Shown in pieces: positions 49,646-59,892 of a stretch of DNA of 64,000 nucleotides; position 1 is the first letter of the stretch; each line of letters begins with the position of its first letter. The notes beneath the pieces were generated by a model. That model was not told where the DNA came from. It made no database searches and saw only the letters and a list, made by a program, of their open reading frames with translations. The DNA lies in assembly GCF_028453695.1 (NCBI RefSeq), contig NC_135782.1, positions 11,098,001-11,162,000 of the forward strand, read 5' to 3'. Source of the stretch: Augochlora pura (taxonomy: Eukaryota; Arthropoda; Insecta; Hymenoptera; Halictidae). The position numbers and the translations under genes were made by a program.

Positions 49646-51092
49646 TCGGTTCAATGATTTTTTAATCGTGAGCAAATACATTATATTCATTGTTCTCGGT
49701 TTTCCTTAATTCATATTCGTCCGTTAATTTGTGCAATGATGCTATTGACAAAATGCCGGTATATTTTTTATGCTATTTATAGAGATGATACGGTCTACAT
49801 AAAAATGACGTAACTTGATAAAAATCATGTTTTTCAGTGAAGTTTTGGAAAATTATATAAAATAAATTTGTCTTTATTGAAATTATCTCTGTTTGATAGA
49901 AATTAGAATTTAATTTATTTAGAATTAACAGAAGAAGAATCAATTATTTCCTGTAATATACAAATAACGAATTTTCTCCAAGACGAATTTTCGTCATTTG
50001 GCTATTGGTGATTGTTTGCGAAATGACGAATTTTCGTCATGTGAACGAATATGTTACATTATTTTACATTAATATTTATATTTTCGAGACATATTAGAAT
50101 AATAAATCATCGTGAATATAATTTAGCATGAGTGATAAAGTGAAATAAAAAGAATGTGTAATTATCAAAATTATTCCTATTGTTTTACAGGGGTATTATA
50201 TAATTGTTTCCTAAGTTATGAACGATGGATTCAATAGGTACATTAACTTAATCAGTAAACTTTATATGATGAAAATTGAGCAAAATTTAATAATCGTATA
50301 AATATTAAAATTAAGATGAATAATATTGATATAAATAAAGCTCCTCCAAATTATTTGGAGCAACTCGTAAAATTGATGTAAACTGATATAATATATGGAT
50401 ATATGATGGTAATAAATATTGATAAAACTAAATAATATCCAAAAAATTTCTTTTGTGGAAATTAGGATCGAATGTTAAATAACATTTATTATTTGTACTT
50501 AATGGATTATTAGAATCTGTCGATTGTAAAAAGATAGGTGAATAGTTATTTATAATAAAATAAAAAGTGGTCACTATTCTCTAGCATTACTTCAAAATAA
50601 AATAGATTCGATTTTATCATCGAATAATAACGTTAAATAAATCGAAAATTGGCTAGAAAATTATTAATTTGATTTAAACTTCGTATTATATATCATTCTA
50701 GAATTAAATCGTAGTAAAATAATTTATTTAACACTTTGAGTAGTTGGATTGCTAACACCAATACCTGAGTGATGAAATTATTTATTCAGATTTGACAATT
50801 ATTTTGAACGTCATACTATCTTCCTAATTTCATTAGGATCCGCAAAACGCAACATTTTTGTAGAAGTGTAGTAGCGTCACATAATTTCACTTTCTAATTT
50901 TAATTCGAGTAAATCAAATCCTTAAACTTCATGGCATTCTTTAGATTGTTGATCTGACAGTATCTCCCAGTAACATTCATTTCTGTTAATATTTAATTAC
51001 TTGAGTTTTCTAACAGTTCCTGTGAAATCAAAGATCGAGAATTAGGAATTTTTCAAAAAATTGTTAAAAAAACTAGAATAAAAAACGTCGCA
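49646..51092. other. AT-rich stretch, no gene seen
   Basis: Short duplicated motif ACGAATTTTCGTCATTTGGC/ACGAATTTTCGTCATGTGAA at about 49982 and 50023. Otherwise nothing was recognised. Confidence 0.4.
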
Positions 51093-51407
51093 TTATGTAG
51101 ACTGAAATAATTCATCAAAATCTTTAAAACTAACATTTAGCTTTCTAGAATTATTATCAGTTTCTTCGAGATTCAATTTAGTCATTGAAAAATCTATCAG
51201 ATTATTCGTAAAGTTCCGGTAAATAAAGTGTTCAATTACCCGAAATTCTTTGCGAGATTCATCGATGCGAAAGGTGTGCAAGGAAACGTTTCGACAGCAA
51301 TTATAAAAAAAATGAAACGAATAAACGAATTCACTCATTAGTAGCAGCGTCGCAAGCAAGCCGGTGGCAATGAGCAGCATCATCGTGTTGTAATAGTAGG
51401 ATAGCAT
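51093..51407 (-). CDS. Hypothetical small membrane-anchored or secreted glycoprotein
   Basis: Open frame of 104 codons from ATG 51405-51407 to TAA 51093-51095. Residues about 9-30 (MMLLIATGLLATLLLMSEFV) form one strong hydrophobic segment, a signal peptide or single anchor. The rest is hydrophilic and carries four N-glycosylation sequons (N40VS, N65FT, N85NS, N91VS) and a CC pair at 37-38. Codon use in the first half is more balanced than the surrounding AT-rich DNA, which argues for real coding. A GTAATT sequence after residue 56 could be a donor, so the second half might be intron. No family is recognised. The start lies about 95 bases left of a divergent core promoter (51501), which drives the other direction. 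Confidence 0.4.
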   Translation of the reverse strand: MLSYYYNTMMLLIATGLLATLLLMSEFVYSFHFFYNCCRNVSLHTFRIDESRKEFRVIEHFIYRNFTNNLIDFSMTKLNLEETDNNSRKLNVSFKDFDELFQST

Positions 51408-51500
51408 AGGAAACGTCCTCGTAAAAGGCAGTCAAAGTGGTTAGCTCCTAACTACTCTCGTAGATGTCTACCCAGCCGGACTAGTTGCCGGTTAAGGAGT

Positions 51501-51535
51501 TATAAAAGCTAGTGTAACCAGGCTACGCTTCACTT
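51501..51535 (+). promoter_or_regulatory. Core promoter: TATA box plus initiator
   Basis: TATAAAAG at 51501-51508 lies 31 bases before the A of TCACTT (A at 51532), matching the spacing and nearly the sequence of an insect TATA/Inr promoter (Inr TCAKTY). The predicted transcript runs right; its first ATG opens only a 9-codon frame (51570). Confidence 0.4.
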
Positions 51536-51570
51536 TTTCTTTCGCAGGAAAAGTATCGCTCGTTTGCTAA

Positions 51571-51843
51571 TGGGACGCAGATACATGCTTCATTATTAAA
51601 CAAGTGAAAGTGACTTATTTCGCGTTTTTCCGCCGGCATGTGACGCAACGATTATTAGATTTCGATATGATTGACGGCGTGGGCGCAGAAAACCTCTGTA
51701 ATTTATCGTCGCATAACTTTCAAACTACTGTAACGAACCCGTTACGTAATTTTTTTATTATGCGACGACTCGCTAGAACTTTCAAACTGTGGACTCGTAT
51801 GTACGTTGGAATTTCAATTGTTTTGACCAATGTTCGATTTTAA
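51571..51843 (+). CDS. Possible first exon of a + strand gene (weak)
   Basis: Downstream of the TATA/Inr promoter a frame is open from 51571 to the TAA at 51841-51843, but the first ATG in it is at 51667 (MIDGVGAENLC). A GTATGT donor-like site at 51797 would leave a codon with one base. The acceptor at 52898 begins with two bases that complete it, so splicing to the 52899-53242 exon would be in frame. This is a one-in-three coincidence and is only a hypothesis. The product is not recognised. Confidence 0.2.
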   Translation, partial: WDADTCFIIKQVKVTYFAFFRRHVTQRLLDFDMIDGVGAENLCNLSSHNFQTTVTNPLRNFFIMRRLARTFKLWTRMYVGISIVLTNVRF

Positions 51844-52097
51844 AGGGTTTTCTATTGCGAGGATTGAAAATTGCTGGCATTTTTGCGTAATATTAGTTTT
51901 TGTGACGAAGCGAATCGCTACATCAATATTCAACTTTGGTGGAATAATTATTGTAATTATTTTAACGATTTTAAAGGATTTTCTATTCAGACGATTGAAA
52001 ATTGTTGACATTCTTGTGCATTATCACTTTCTAAAACAAAGCGAATTAATATATCAATATTAAACTTTGTCAGAATAATTATTTTAATTATTTTACT
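51836..52097 (+). repeat. 131-bp tandem duplication
   Basis: GATTTTAAAGGGTTTTCTAT at 51836 recurs as GATTTTAAAGGATTTTCTAT at 51967. Both copies then carry GATTGAAAATTG, an AAGCGAAT block, ATCAATATT and AATAATTATT in the same order. Confidence 0.85.
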
Positions 52098-52364
52098 TAT
52101 TTTAATAGTTAGAATATTTAGTTAGATAAATAGTTAGAATTTTAATAGTTAGAATAGCCGATGAATATGCATTATTTGTTTAAATATCCACAGTACCTGC
52201 GAGCAGCTCATATAAAACAATTCAACCATTATTTCTATGTTACTCTTATTATAATTAAACATATTGATGTTTAGAATTAGCTCATTGCATAATGCTATTG
52301 CTAAACAATGAATCTACATTTGCACTATTTTCAGTCGAAACAATTATACGTTATATGATATATA

Positions 52365-52743
52365 TGAGCCGCCCAGTGCACACATCGATTAACTCCACTT
52401 TTTGAAAAATCTTAAATTTAAGTATCAAAGCACTTGGTATAGTCATAACTTTTTATATTTATAATAACTTTCCTGAATAATAAAGATTAACACCATTAAA
52501 CGGCAAAATTTTTTTTTCTTTTTTTTTGGCTATTCTTTCTTGTTAATTTTATACATTAAATAATATTAATTTTATACATTAAATTATACGTTAAATGAAA
52601 GCTATATCTGTATTTATTCATTCTACATTATATATGTGAATCTATGTTATAACAGGAATTTTAAAAATCAATGTACATCATTTCATCGCGTTTCTCGACT
52701 TTTTGTTTTATGGAGTTAGTCGATGTGTGCACTGAACGGCTCA
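52365..52743. mobile_element. Tc1/mariner-type MITE, 379 bp
   Basis: Inverted terminal repeats of 33 bp with about 30 matches begin TGAGCCGCCCAGTGCACACA on the left and TGAGCCGTTCAGTGCACACA on the reverse complement of the right. The TA dinucleotides at 52363-52364 and 52744-52745 look like the target duplication. The AT-rich interior has a T-run near 52508-52530 and no ORF, so it is non-autonomous. Family assignment rests on the TA duplication only. Confidence 0.8.
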
Positions 52744-52898
52744 TATGTATATTTGACGGAATTATTTGTTTAGATTCGAATCTTAATTCGTATATTAACC
52801 TGTTATATTTTCCTAATTCTACTCAAATCTGTAAAAAGTAAGAATATTGAAAAAATAAGTGATATTGTACAACTTAATTTTTCAATTTCACATCGTAG

Positions 52899-53242
52899 AA
52901 AGAAAATGCTTTAATTTTATGAAATATTATGAGATTGTCGATGTGTTTAATACATATTTAATGGTGGAATCAGGGGAACTCAACGTAGTAATAATGTTAC
53001 CAAAAATACAACCTGGAACAGCAGTTATCAGAAACCTCGGCGATCATGTTTTTTTAACACGGTACAGAAAAAAGTCGGCCCTCCATCTTCATTTGCCTGA
53101 GATCAGAAGGGCCACGATGCCAATAAAACGACCTATCTCGATAGAAGATTGTGTGCCTGTGCCGACACCGACGCCGCCGCAACGTTACCCCTCTATACAT
53201 TCGAGAGTTCTACTCGAAATCGAAGGGAACATCATCGATTAA
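52899..53242 (+). CDS. Probable terminal coding exon, unknown protein
   Basis: The frame runs to TAA 53240-53242, with AATAAA at 53315-53320, 73 bases later. The part from about 52980 has balanced, coding-like codon use unlike the neighbouring AT-rich sequence. It reads MLPKIQPGTAVIRN, then a basic stretch TRYRKKSALHLHL, a Pro/Thr stretch VPVPTPTPPQRYP and an acidic C-terminus LLEIEGNIID. A good acceptor, TTTTTCAATTTCACATCGTAG, ends at 52898 and would give about 113 codons in this exon. The first 25 codons are AT-rich and may instead be intron, with the exon starting later near 52974. No domain is recognised; the C-terminal composition suggests a cytoplasmic tail. It could belong with the promoter at 51501. 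Confidence 0.4.
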
Positions 53243-53314
53243 AGCCCAATTGGATTACATTCTCACAAGGGAACAACCACGAATATATAAAAAAATATAT
53301 ATATAAAATACTAT

Positions 53315-53320
53315 AATAAA
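53315..53320 (+). terminator. Poly(A) signal AATAAA
   Basis: Canonical hexamer 73 bases after the TAA of the candidate terminal exon. AT-rich sequence makes chance hexamers common, so it is supporting evidence only. Confidence 0.4.
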
Positions 53321-53389
53321 TAAAATGCTGTAATATATATAAAATACTATAATAATCTATAGTATTTTTAACTTAACCATAATATTTAA

Positions 53390-53570
53390 TCCTTTGCACT
53401 CCGTTGTCTCCTCTAAGAGAACATTAAAATTTATTAGTGATTATAGTTATTGGTATATTAGTGAGGTATACTATACATATAATACAAAGGTTCGTAAGTA
53501 CATGTTTCTGTAACAAAGTGGTGTCGAATAGATGCTAGGTAACGTCCGGGATGGAGCGGAGTGGAAAGGG
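53390..53570 (+). mobile_element. TTAA MITE family A (piggyBac-like), copy 5
   Basis: 181 bp between TTAA at 53386-53389 and 53571-53574. Left end TCCTTTGCACTCCGTTGTCT; inverted right end CCCTTTCCACTCCGCTCC. More diverged than the other copies. Confidence 0.78.
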
Positions 53571-53574
53571 TTAA

Positions 53575-55315
53575 TTCATTTTAGAAAGACAAGGATTTGT
53601 AAACTTTGGAAAATACTTTCCTCGGACAACTTAATCGTACATACACCAAGGTATTATATACTGCAAAGATGGTTTAAAAATCTTTGTCTTTCAAGAGTGA
53701 ATTAAATATTGCGGTCGAGTTAGATAAAGTGCGAAAAGTTATTTCGTCTTTTTAGCGATTCGATCATTTTCTTAAACAACCAACTTCGTTCGAAACTGTA
53801 TTTTACCATCGTAAACTTCGACAGCTGATATTTCATAATTTATTTGTAAAAGATCTTGCTTGATCTTGTGCAATTGCTTTTTTATACTATCCAAACAAGA
53901 TTGCATGTTTATACTATACAAACGTATTTAATATGCAAACAAAATTGCATTTTTATGGTACACAAACATATCTAATATGCGCATAAAATTTTATTTTTAT
54001 AATATCTCTGTATATCATTTCTTTATACTGCTGAATCAAAAAATAATTGTCTGAAGAGAGAAAGAAATTTTTTTTATTCAACGGAGAATAAAAGGCGATT
54101 ATTTAATATTTACTTTACTCATATATAAATTATATTTAATATGAATTAATGTATTGATTTAACCATCTCTTTATTGACAAAACCTTTTGTTTTTGAAAAA
54201 CGAAATCACTTTCAGAAGGATCCAATATATTATAGGGGATCATTGAACGCTGGTATGGTTGTAAAAGAACAAGTACATATATGGTTTTAATATTCTATAG
54301 AATTATATTGTTGGAAACAGAACATTACCTTTCGCTGCCTTTTAGAAAATTGAAGTCCAGTTCAAGCAATGTCAGTGGAGGTTATGTCAGTGGATGTCCT
54401 CTTCATCGCACTTATTACAAGTATAACACTAGGCCATCTAAGTCATAATAATTTAATAGTTTTCATTGTTTAATCGAGGAGCAGTAACTAAATTCTTCAG
54501 TGTTAGCAAAGCAATCTATAAATCTCTAACTACATGGCATAACTTCGATAGATCGACAATTTCAATTTAATCTTTCTCCCACAAAATTTTTGTCACGCGT
54601 TCATAAGCACAACATGTGTTAATTGAAAGGAAATTTTCTATACCTTCATTAAGTGATAAAAGTATCATTTCTATTTAGTTATCGAAGTTAAAGTAGAATG
54701 TCACAGTAGTTTCGGTGAATAGGTTAAATATTTAGGAGAAGTGGAATTGTTTGTGAAAATTAAAGTTGTTAAATAAAATGAGTATTTGGAAAAGGATATT
54801 CAACCCTAATCAAAATTAAGTAAGTGAATTAATATGTAAATACAAGAAATTTCGAATTATACATATATTTAACCGCCCAAATCTTAGAAACTAATACTAT
54901 ATATACATTATATATTATGCATTATACTGTACATTATACATTAATTCAAACACATAGTGCATTATACATTAATTTCTACAGTACCACATAGGATGTACAT
55001 ATTTATCAAAAAGAACGTCATGCGAATTTTTATTTTAGACTCAAAAAAGTTATGCAATTTGAAACGAGGAACACGAATTGTGAACAGAACATTAAGCGAT
55101 AATATCTTGAAAGTACAAACACGTGACACGCTTCGTTCTTCTCTCAAAATTCTCAGCTCTCCTTGAAAATGTATAATAATTAATATTCCGCCTAAGCTAT
55201 CATTTAGCATAAAATTCATTCTCAAAATCGATGATCCAAAAAACAGGCAATTTTTGAGGTTACTATTTCAACCACCCCCCTCAGTATCATCGAACCGTGT
55301 CAGCAACAACGAAGT
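53575..55315. other. AT-rich stretch, no supported gene
   Basis: Loose tandem of about 45-52 bp at 53880-54000 (TTATACTATACAAAC, then ATATGCAAACAAAATTGCAT). Repeated CATTATACATTAATT words at 54905-54975. The opposing frames at 54957-55225 have no motif. Confidence 0.4.
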
Positions 55316-56006
55316 TAAAAACTCGCTTCGTCGCCTAAGAACCACAGGAGATCCCCTTAATTAAAAGGAGAACGGTTTCCACGACGGAGTTCGTAAAACC
55401 GGGGCTCGTGTTCGGGGTTAAACACCCCCGCTCCTCGAGGGTTAGAGGAGCGCGTGCCGCTCGTGGGGCGCGCGCAGCGACGTCGGTCCGTTTGGTGGGG
55501 ATGATATCCGACGGGGGTGGCTGCGGCAAGGCCGAGCATGAGGCCGACACGCGCCTGTACTCGATGACACTTATGCACACGCCCTCAGACCGCGTGCGTG
55601 TTGCGCCTGTCAAAAGTTCCGGTCTCGCTCGCGTTCTCTCTCCCTTTCTTTCCCTCTTTCGTCGCTCCGGGGGCTGTACCTTTCCGCTGCAAGCCGAGCT
55701 GCACCTCGACCACGTGTCCGTCACACCTGTATCCTTCTCCGACACGCTGAACAGAACCGATCCTCGCTCTCGGCATTTCTCGATGGGACGATGATTAGCC
55801 AGTGATTTTAGAACAGTGAAACGCGACCAAGTGAGATTGTAATTTAATAGTGAATTCGGACGAGATTTTAGATATTGTCCAGTGATCGTTTATGCGATTA
55901 TACCGAGCTTCGTGATCGGAGATTGGGAGAAGCTTTCGCGGGCGGGAACTGACAGTTTAAGGCGAAAGCGATTGTTTTTTTTTTTTGAGAGAGAGAAATC
56001 GTTCTA
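55316..56006 (+). promoter_or_regulatory. CpG-rich promoter / 5' UTR region of the 56007 exon
   Basis: A CpG-rich block (55320-55790) passes into a less GC-rich leader that ends at ATG 56007. Frames of 63-136 codons on either strand lack domains. The last in-frame stop before the ATG is TGA at 55986-55988. A 13-base T-run at 55974-55986 lies just upstream; its following GAG is a poor acceptor, so an unspliced leader is likelier than an exon boundary. The exact start site is not determinable. Confidence 0.5.
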
Positions 56007-56176
56007 ATGGACACGCAAATGTACAGCAGAATGTGGCAATCGCCGAATCTGTACACCACGTATAAATATCCCGCGATTATGCAGCTGCAGACGAACAATA
56101 ACGAATTTCATTCGTGGTTTCATTCTAGGAAACCGTCCATGGACGATGTTGGAAACCCTACCTCTGTCAACGCACG
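56007..56176 (+). CDS. First coding exon of an unrecognised + strand gene
   Basis: ATG 56007 opens 56 codons plus two bases, ending at a strong donor CG|GTGAGT (56177). An in-frame TGA at 55986-55988 fixes the start at or after this Met. The N-terminus reads MDTQMYSRMWQSPNLYTTYK, then YPAIMQLQTNNNEF, HSWFHSRKPSMDD and VGNPTSVNA: polar, rich in Asn, Ser, Gln and Tyr, with no signal peptide or membrane segment. This is what the disordered N-terminus of an insect nuclear regulator often looks like. The phase-2 end requires the next exon to start with one base completing CG-N. No next exon was found to 64000, so the first intron probably exceeds 7.8 kb, also common for developmental genes. The frame is coding-like and its context complete, so I am confident it is an exon. 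The gene family is unknown and the regulator idea is inference. Confidence 0.7.
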
Positions 56177-58425
56177 GTGAGTACGATTAATTGTTAAATG
56201 CTACGTCGTTGAAATATTTACGCGTTAAACCGAGCGAAGCTGTAAACGGCCTTTCTATAGACTCGCGGCGATTTTTATCATTTATGCTCGGGGAAAAATA
56301 ATCTGCAAAACAGAAAAAGACACAGGTAAAACAATAAACAATCCTGAATCGAAAAATATGCAAGTCGTAGCTGCGTACGACAGTCTTGAATCAGAAACGG
56401 CACAGAAAACATCAATATGCTCACGTATCCAGTTATTTATAATATATAACATTCAGTAGTTAGTGTAGTTCTGTGTATAATAAATTAGTGACAGTTAATT
56501 TAGTTTATACTCTATTATCCTGACCTTAGCCTTCAAGAAACAAATACGGTGTTGAGTAATTCGGCGGAGTTTGAGTGTGTCGCATTTTTAAAAATCGATG
56601 GTGTTTTTAATGACATTCGTTGGACGATGTTTATAAGGTGCAAAGAATGTTGTTTTTGTTTATTGAAAACGAATTGTACGAGGAATAAGTGTCGGAAAGT
56701 TTGTTTTCATGCGCGAGGTTCTTCTTTCGATCGTTTGATGAAGCGGGTAACCTACAATATTACTTTTCATAAGCTTTTTTATTTACCGTCATGCGATAAT
56801 AATTTTGTCTATTTTTATTCTTGTTTATTTAAGATAAATTGATTTTACAGTTTCTTTCGAATGATCCAAAATTGTATTCTTGTACGTGGAGAAATTTTAA
56901 TTTGTTAATTTGATGAAACGTTTAATCTACAATAATAATTCCCATGAATATTTATATTTTCCAAGTCTCGATAATAATTCTAAATATTTTTATTCTTGTT
57001 TAATTAAGATAGATTGATTTCTCATTTTCTTTTGAATAATCTAGATTATTTCATTCTGTAAATGTACATGACTATTCAAATGATTTAATTAGATTTGAAA
57101 GGGTTGTACATAAGTTTATATCAGACATATCTTATTCATTTTTGTTTTAATATTGGCATTGAAAATGAATTCGAATTTTGCTTTTATTTATATTGGAAAC
57201 GAATTAATACCATTAATACATTTAAAAGAAATAAGAGTTTTATTATAATATATACACTTAAAATACGCGTACAATGCTTCTTACTTTCTTCTTTTTTTGA
57301 TCAGGCAAATAAAAATTGTTTTCACTAGAGAAGAATTAAGATTAATTTTCTTTTACTTGAAACAACTTCGGATAATGTTATTTTTCATGCTAAACGCACT
57401 TAAACTACCGAGTAATTTATTGTTTAATTTATAAATCGCAGAGTAAGTAAATGTGTCATGGCGGCAGTTCATCTGACATTATATAATTATATAAGATTGC
57501 CATATTATTATTATAAACTGTTTTTGCCGCATCTTTATGTACTGGAAACATGAATATCTAAACAAATTTAATACTTATGTTTACGAAAATATAAAAGTCT
57601 AATTATCTCTCTCTATATATAATAATAATAAATCTCTATTTTATTGGTTTATTAATTTAAAATTAGAATCCACATATGATATATTCTTCCTAATATCTAA
57701 TACAATTATCAGCTATAGAAATTAGTATTATTAATTTCCGCACGGTTTCGCGTATTAAAATATACATGAAAAGACGTAACCTAATAATCAATTGGCATAA
57801 CCTAAGTAATTCAAAGAATTAACGGAATGAAATGGAACAATCATAAAAATATACCGTCGCTGCCAATGTGTACGATAAAATATTATTTTAAGGTACAACA
57901 AAGTAAATACAAAAGTTATTTTATTATAATATTAGTTGATGATAATCCTAAATAAGAATATGTAAGAATTGTCTCAAGAAATATGATACAAAGCGTATTT
58001 AAAATGCTAAATAATTTGTATTAATAAAACGGTCTTTAAGAATAATGTTAACAGAGAAACATTAACATACTTATTGCATAATTAGCATCAATCCCAACAC
58101 TTTAGTATACCAGTAATAATCAGTTTCTTCCAATAATTATTGCTTACTGTGGTATGAGCAATTGCTGGACCTTCGGTATGCTTTCGAGTATAATTAACTT
58201 CATATTTATAGGATATAACATATTAAATTTTCGTAATCTTTTATTTTATTTATTTTTTAATAAAGTAATCACTATACCTAATCAAATAAATATAGTTAAG
58301 TGTTCCCGAAAACGAACCAAAGGTATCGCAACTGGTCAAGGTTCCCAACTGCCAAGACTCCACTAGCAAATGCTACAAAAAACACTAATTTTAAGAACTT
58401 ATATATTCACCATATGAGATTGGCA
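56177..58425 (+). other. Probable first intron, AT-rich
   Basis: Begins with the GTGAGT donor. No acceptor followed by a coding-like frame was recognised. The 97- and 77-codon frames at 56549-56842 and 57095-57328 are AT-driven and lack splice-compatible context. Confidence 0.45.
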
Positions 58426-59100
58426 TGGCACTGAACGCCTTAATCGTTCCAATCAAGAGTCGAACGACTTAATCGTCTGAATTAGTCGAAAATCTGCAGC
58501 GATTAGTCAGCGGAGGTTACGGTTCGCTGACAAACAGGTTAAACGCCGTGACACCCCGGCGATCGGTGGCGCCCGTCGACAATGCAAATCTGATTAACCC
58601 GTCGATCGAACACGATTCCGACAATGACCGGTAATAATCTGGCAAACAATCGCGTAGCCTGTTGGAATATCGATATCGGCGGCTATCGGCGTGTCAGGAA
58701 AGGTGGCTGGTCCCAGGTAAAATCGTCCTGGCCCTCCCGGCCTTATCGCTTGTGATCATCTACCCCTCATTCGGCATCGAGGAGAGAGCCTATCTGCCGC
58801 CGTAACAATTGAACCCGTAATAGAATCACATTTATTCTTATTACCCGACGAGGTCAACCGACCAGCGAACGTCCAACCTTCGCCGTGGCCCGATCCGACT
58901 TCAGATCAGCTTTCCTAAGCCATTCCACGAGCTGCGTTATTTCCCCCTTGGCTCTACACACACGCCAACGCTGCATACACACCCGTGTACAAACACACCG
59001 ACGCACACCCACCTCTTTGTTTAGTCCTGCGGTTTCCTTTCTTCCGTCGAGAGCTTGTTCCTTTTCAAGAGAATTAACACTTCACCTGCGCTAACCCCTT
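58426..59100. promoter_or_regulatory. GC-richer island, enhancer-like
   Basis: About 430 bp (58430-58860) of complex sequence with few open frames. It contains words such as ATGCAAATCTGATTAA (octamer plus homeodomain-like), AATCGTCTGAATTAG and TTATCGCTTGTGATC, then a CA-rich segment. It lies within the presumed first intron of the 56007 gene, a usual place for enhancers. The function is inferred. Confidence 0.35.
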
Positions 59101-59389
59101 AAGAGCTTGTTAAATTCTGAGGAAACTTATTTGTGTAGTCGATTCGGCGCGACGCGTTATGCGACTGGAAGCAGAGATGCATTACAATTGATGACTTTCT
59201 TATTGCTTTTGTAATTGATTACTGAATGTAATCTTGGCAATCATAATTATTTTTTTTTTTTTAAATAGTATTTTACGTCGCATCAACTACATAATTATTG
59301 ATTAACTAATCTTTACTAGAATAAATCAGTAATCGTGTTCGCATTTGATAATCTGTAATCATTGATCGGTAAACTGTAGTCACTGATAA

Positions 59390-59425
<36 letters not shown>

Positions 59426-59643
59426 GTATTAGTATTATTATATTTATTAATAATTTAACTTGATTCAGTGTTTTCTGTTGGGTTCGGATGCGAGGCGCAA
59501 ATGAACTTTTTATTTAACTTCTATTTCTTACAATTGACTTAGACAATTTTTATTTTCAATAGGAATCTGCAGTCTAGTAATTAGTAATTATCAATTAATG
59601 TTCATTATATTGTTGTCGATTTTAAATTAAATAGATTTGTTAC
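59101..59643. repeat. AT-rich stretch with (ATT)n and an R1 copy
   Basis: An ATT trinucleotide microsatellite runs from about 59397 to 59450. An R1 copy (TTACAATTGACTTAGACAAT, then AGGAATCTGCAGTCTAGTAA) lies at about 59525-59590. Confidence 0.7.
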
Positions 59644-59892
59644 CAGGGCTGAGGAGAAATAGATTTTTAAAATAGTACGTATCTTCTCATAATAGAAAAT
59701 TTAGCAAATAAACTTTATTTCAAATAATAGTTACATGAGAATGTTATGGATATATTTAGATTGCTATTTGCATGTGTAATTACTATTTTAAAAAAATTTA
59801 TTACAAATTGAATCAGATTCTATATTACATGAAAAGATAAAAATACTAATATTCTATTTACTATTGCAAAAATCTATTTTTCCGTTGCCCTG
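59644..59892 (+). mobile_element. hAT-like MITE, 249 bp
   Basis: Inverted ends are CAGGGCTGAGGAGAAATAGA and, from the right end, CAGGGCAACGGAAAAATAGA, with 20 of the first 24 bases matching. CAGGG starts are usual for hAT elements. An 8-bp target duplication is not preserved (TTTGTTAC versus ATCGGCAT). It has no ORF. A degraded relative lies at 8135-8415. Confidence 0.65.

Noticed and set aside
59090..59130. CTAACCCCTTAAGAGC as another TTAA-element end
   Set aside because: The target site would be CTAA and no inverted partner end was found within several hundred bases.
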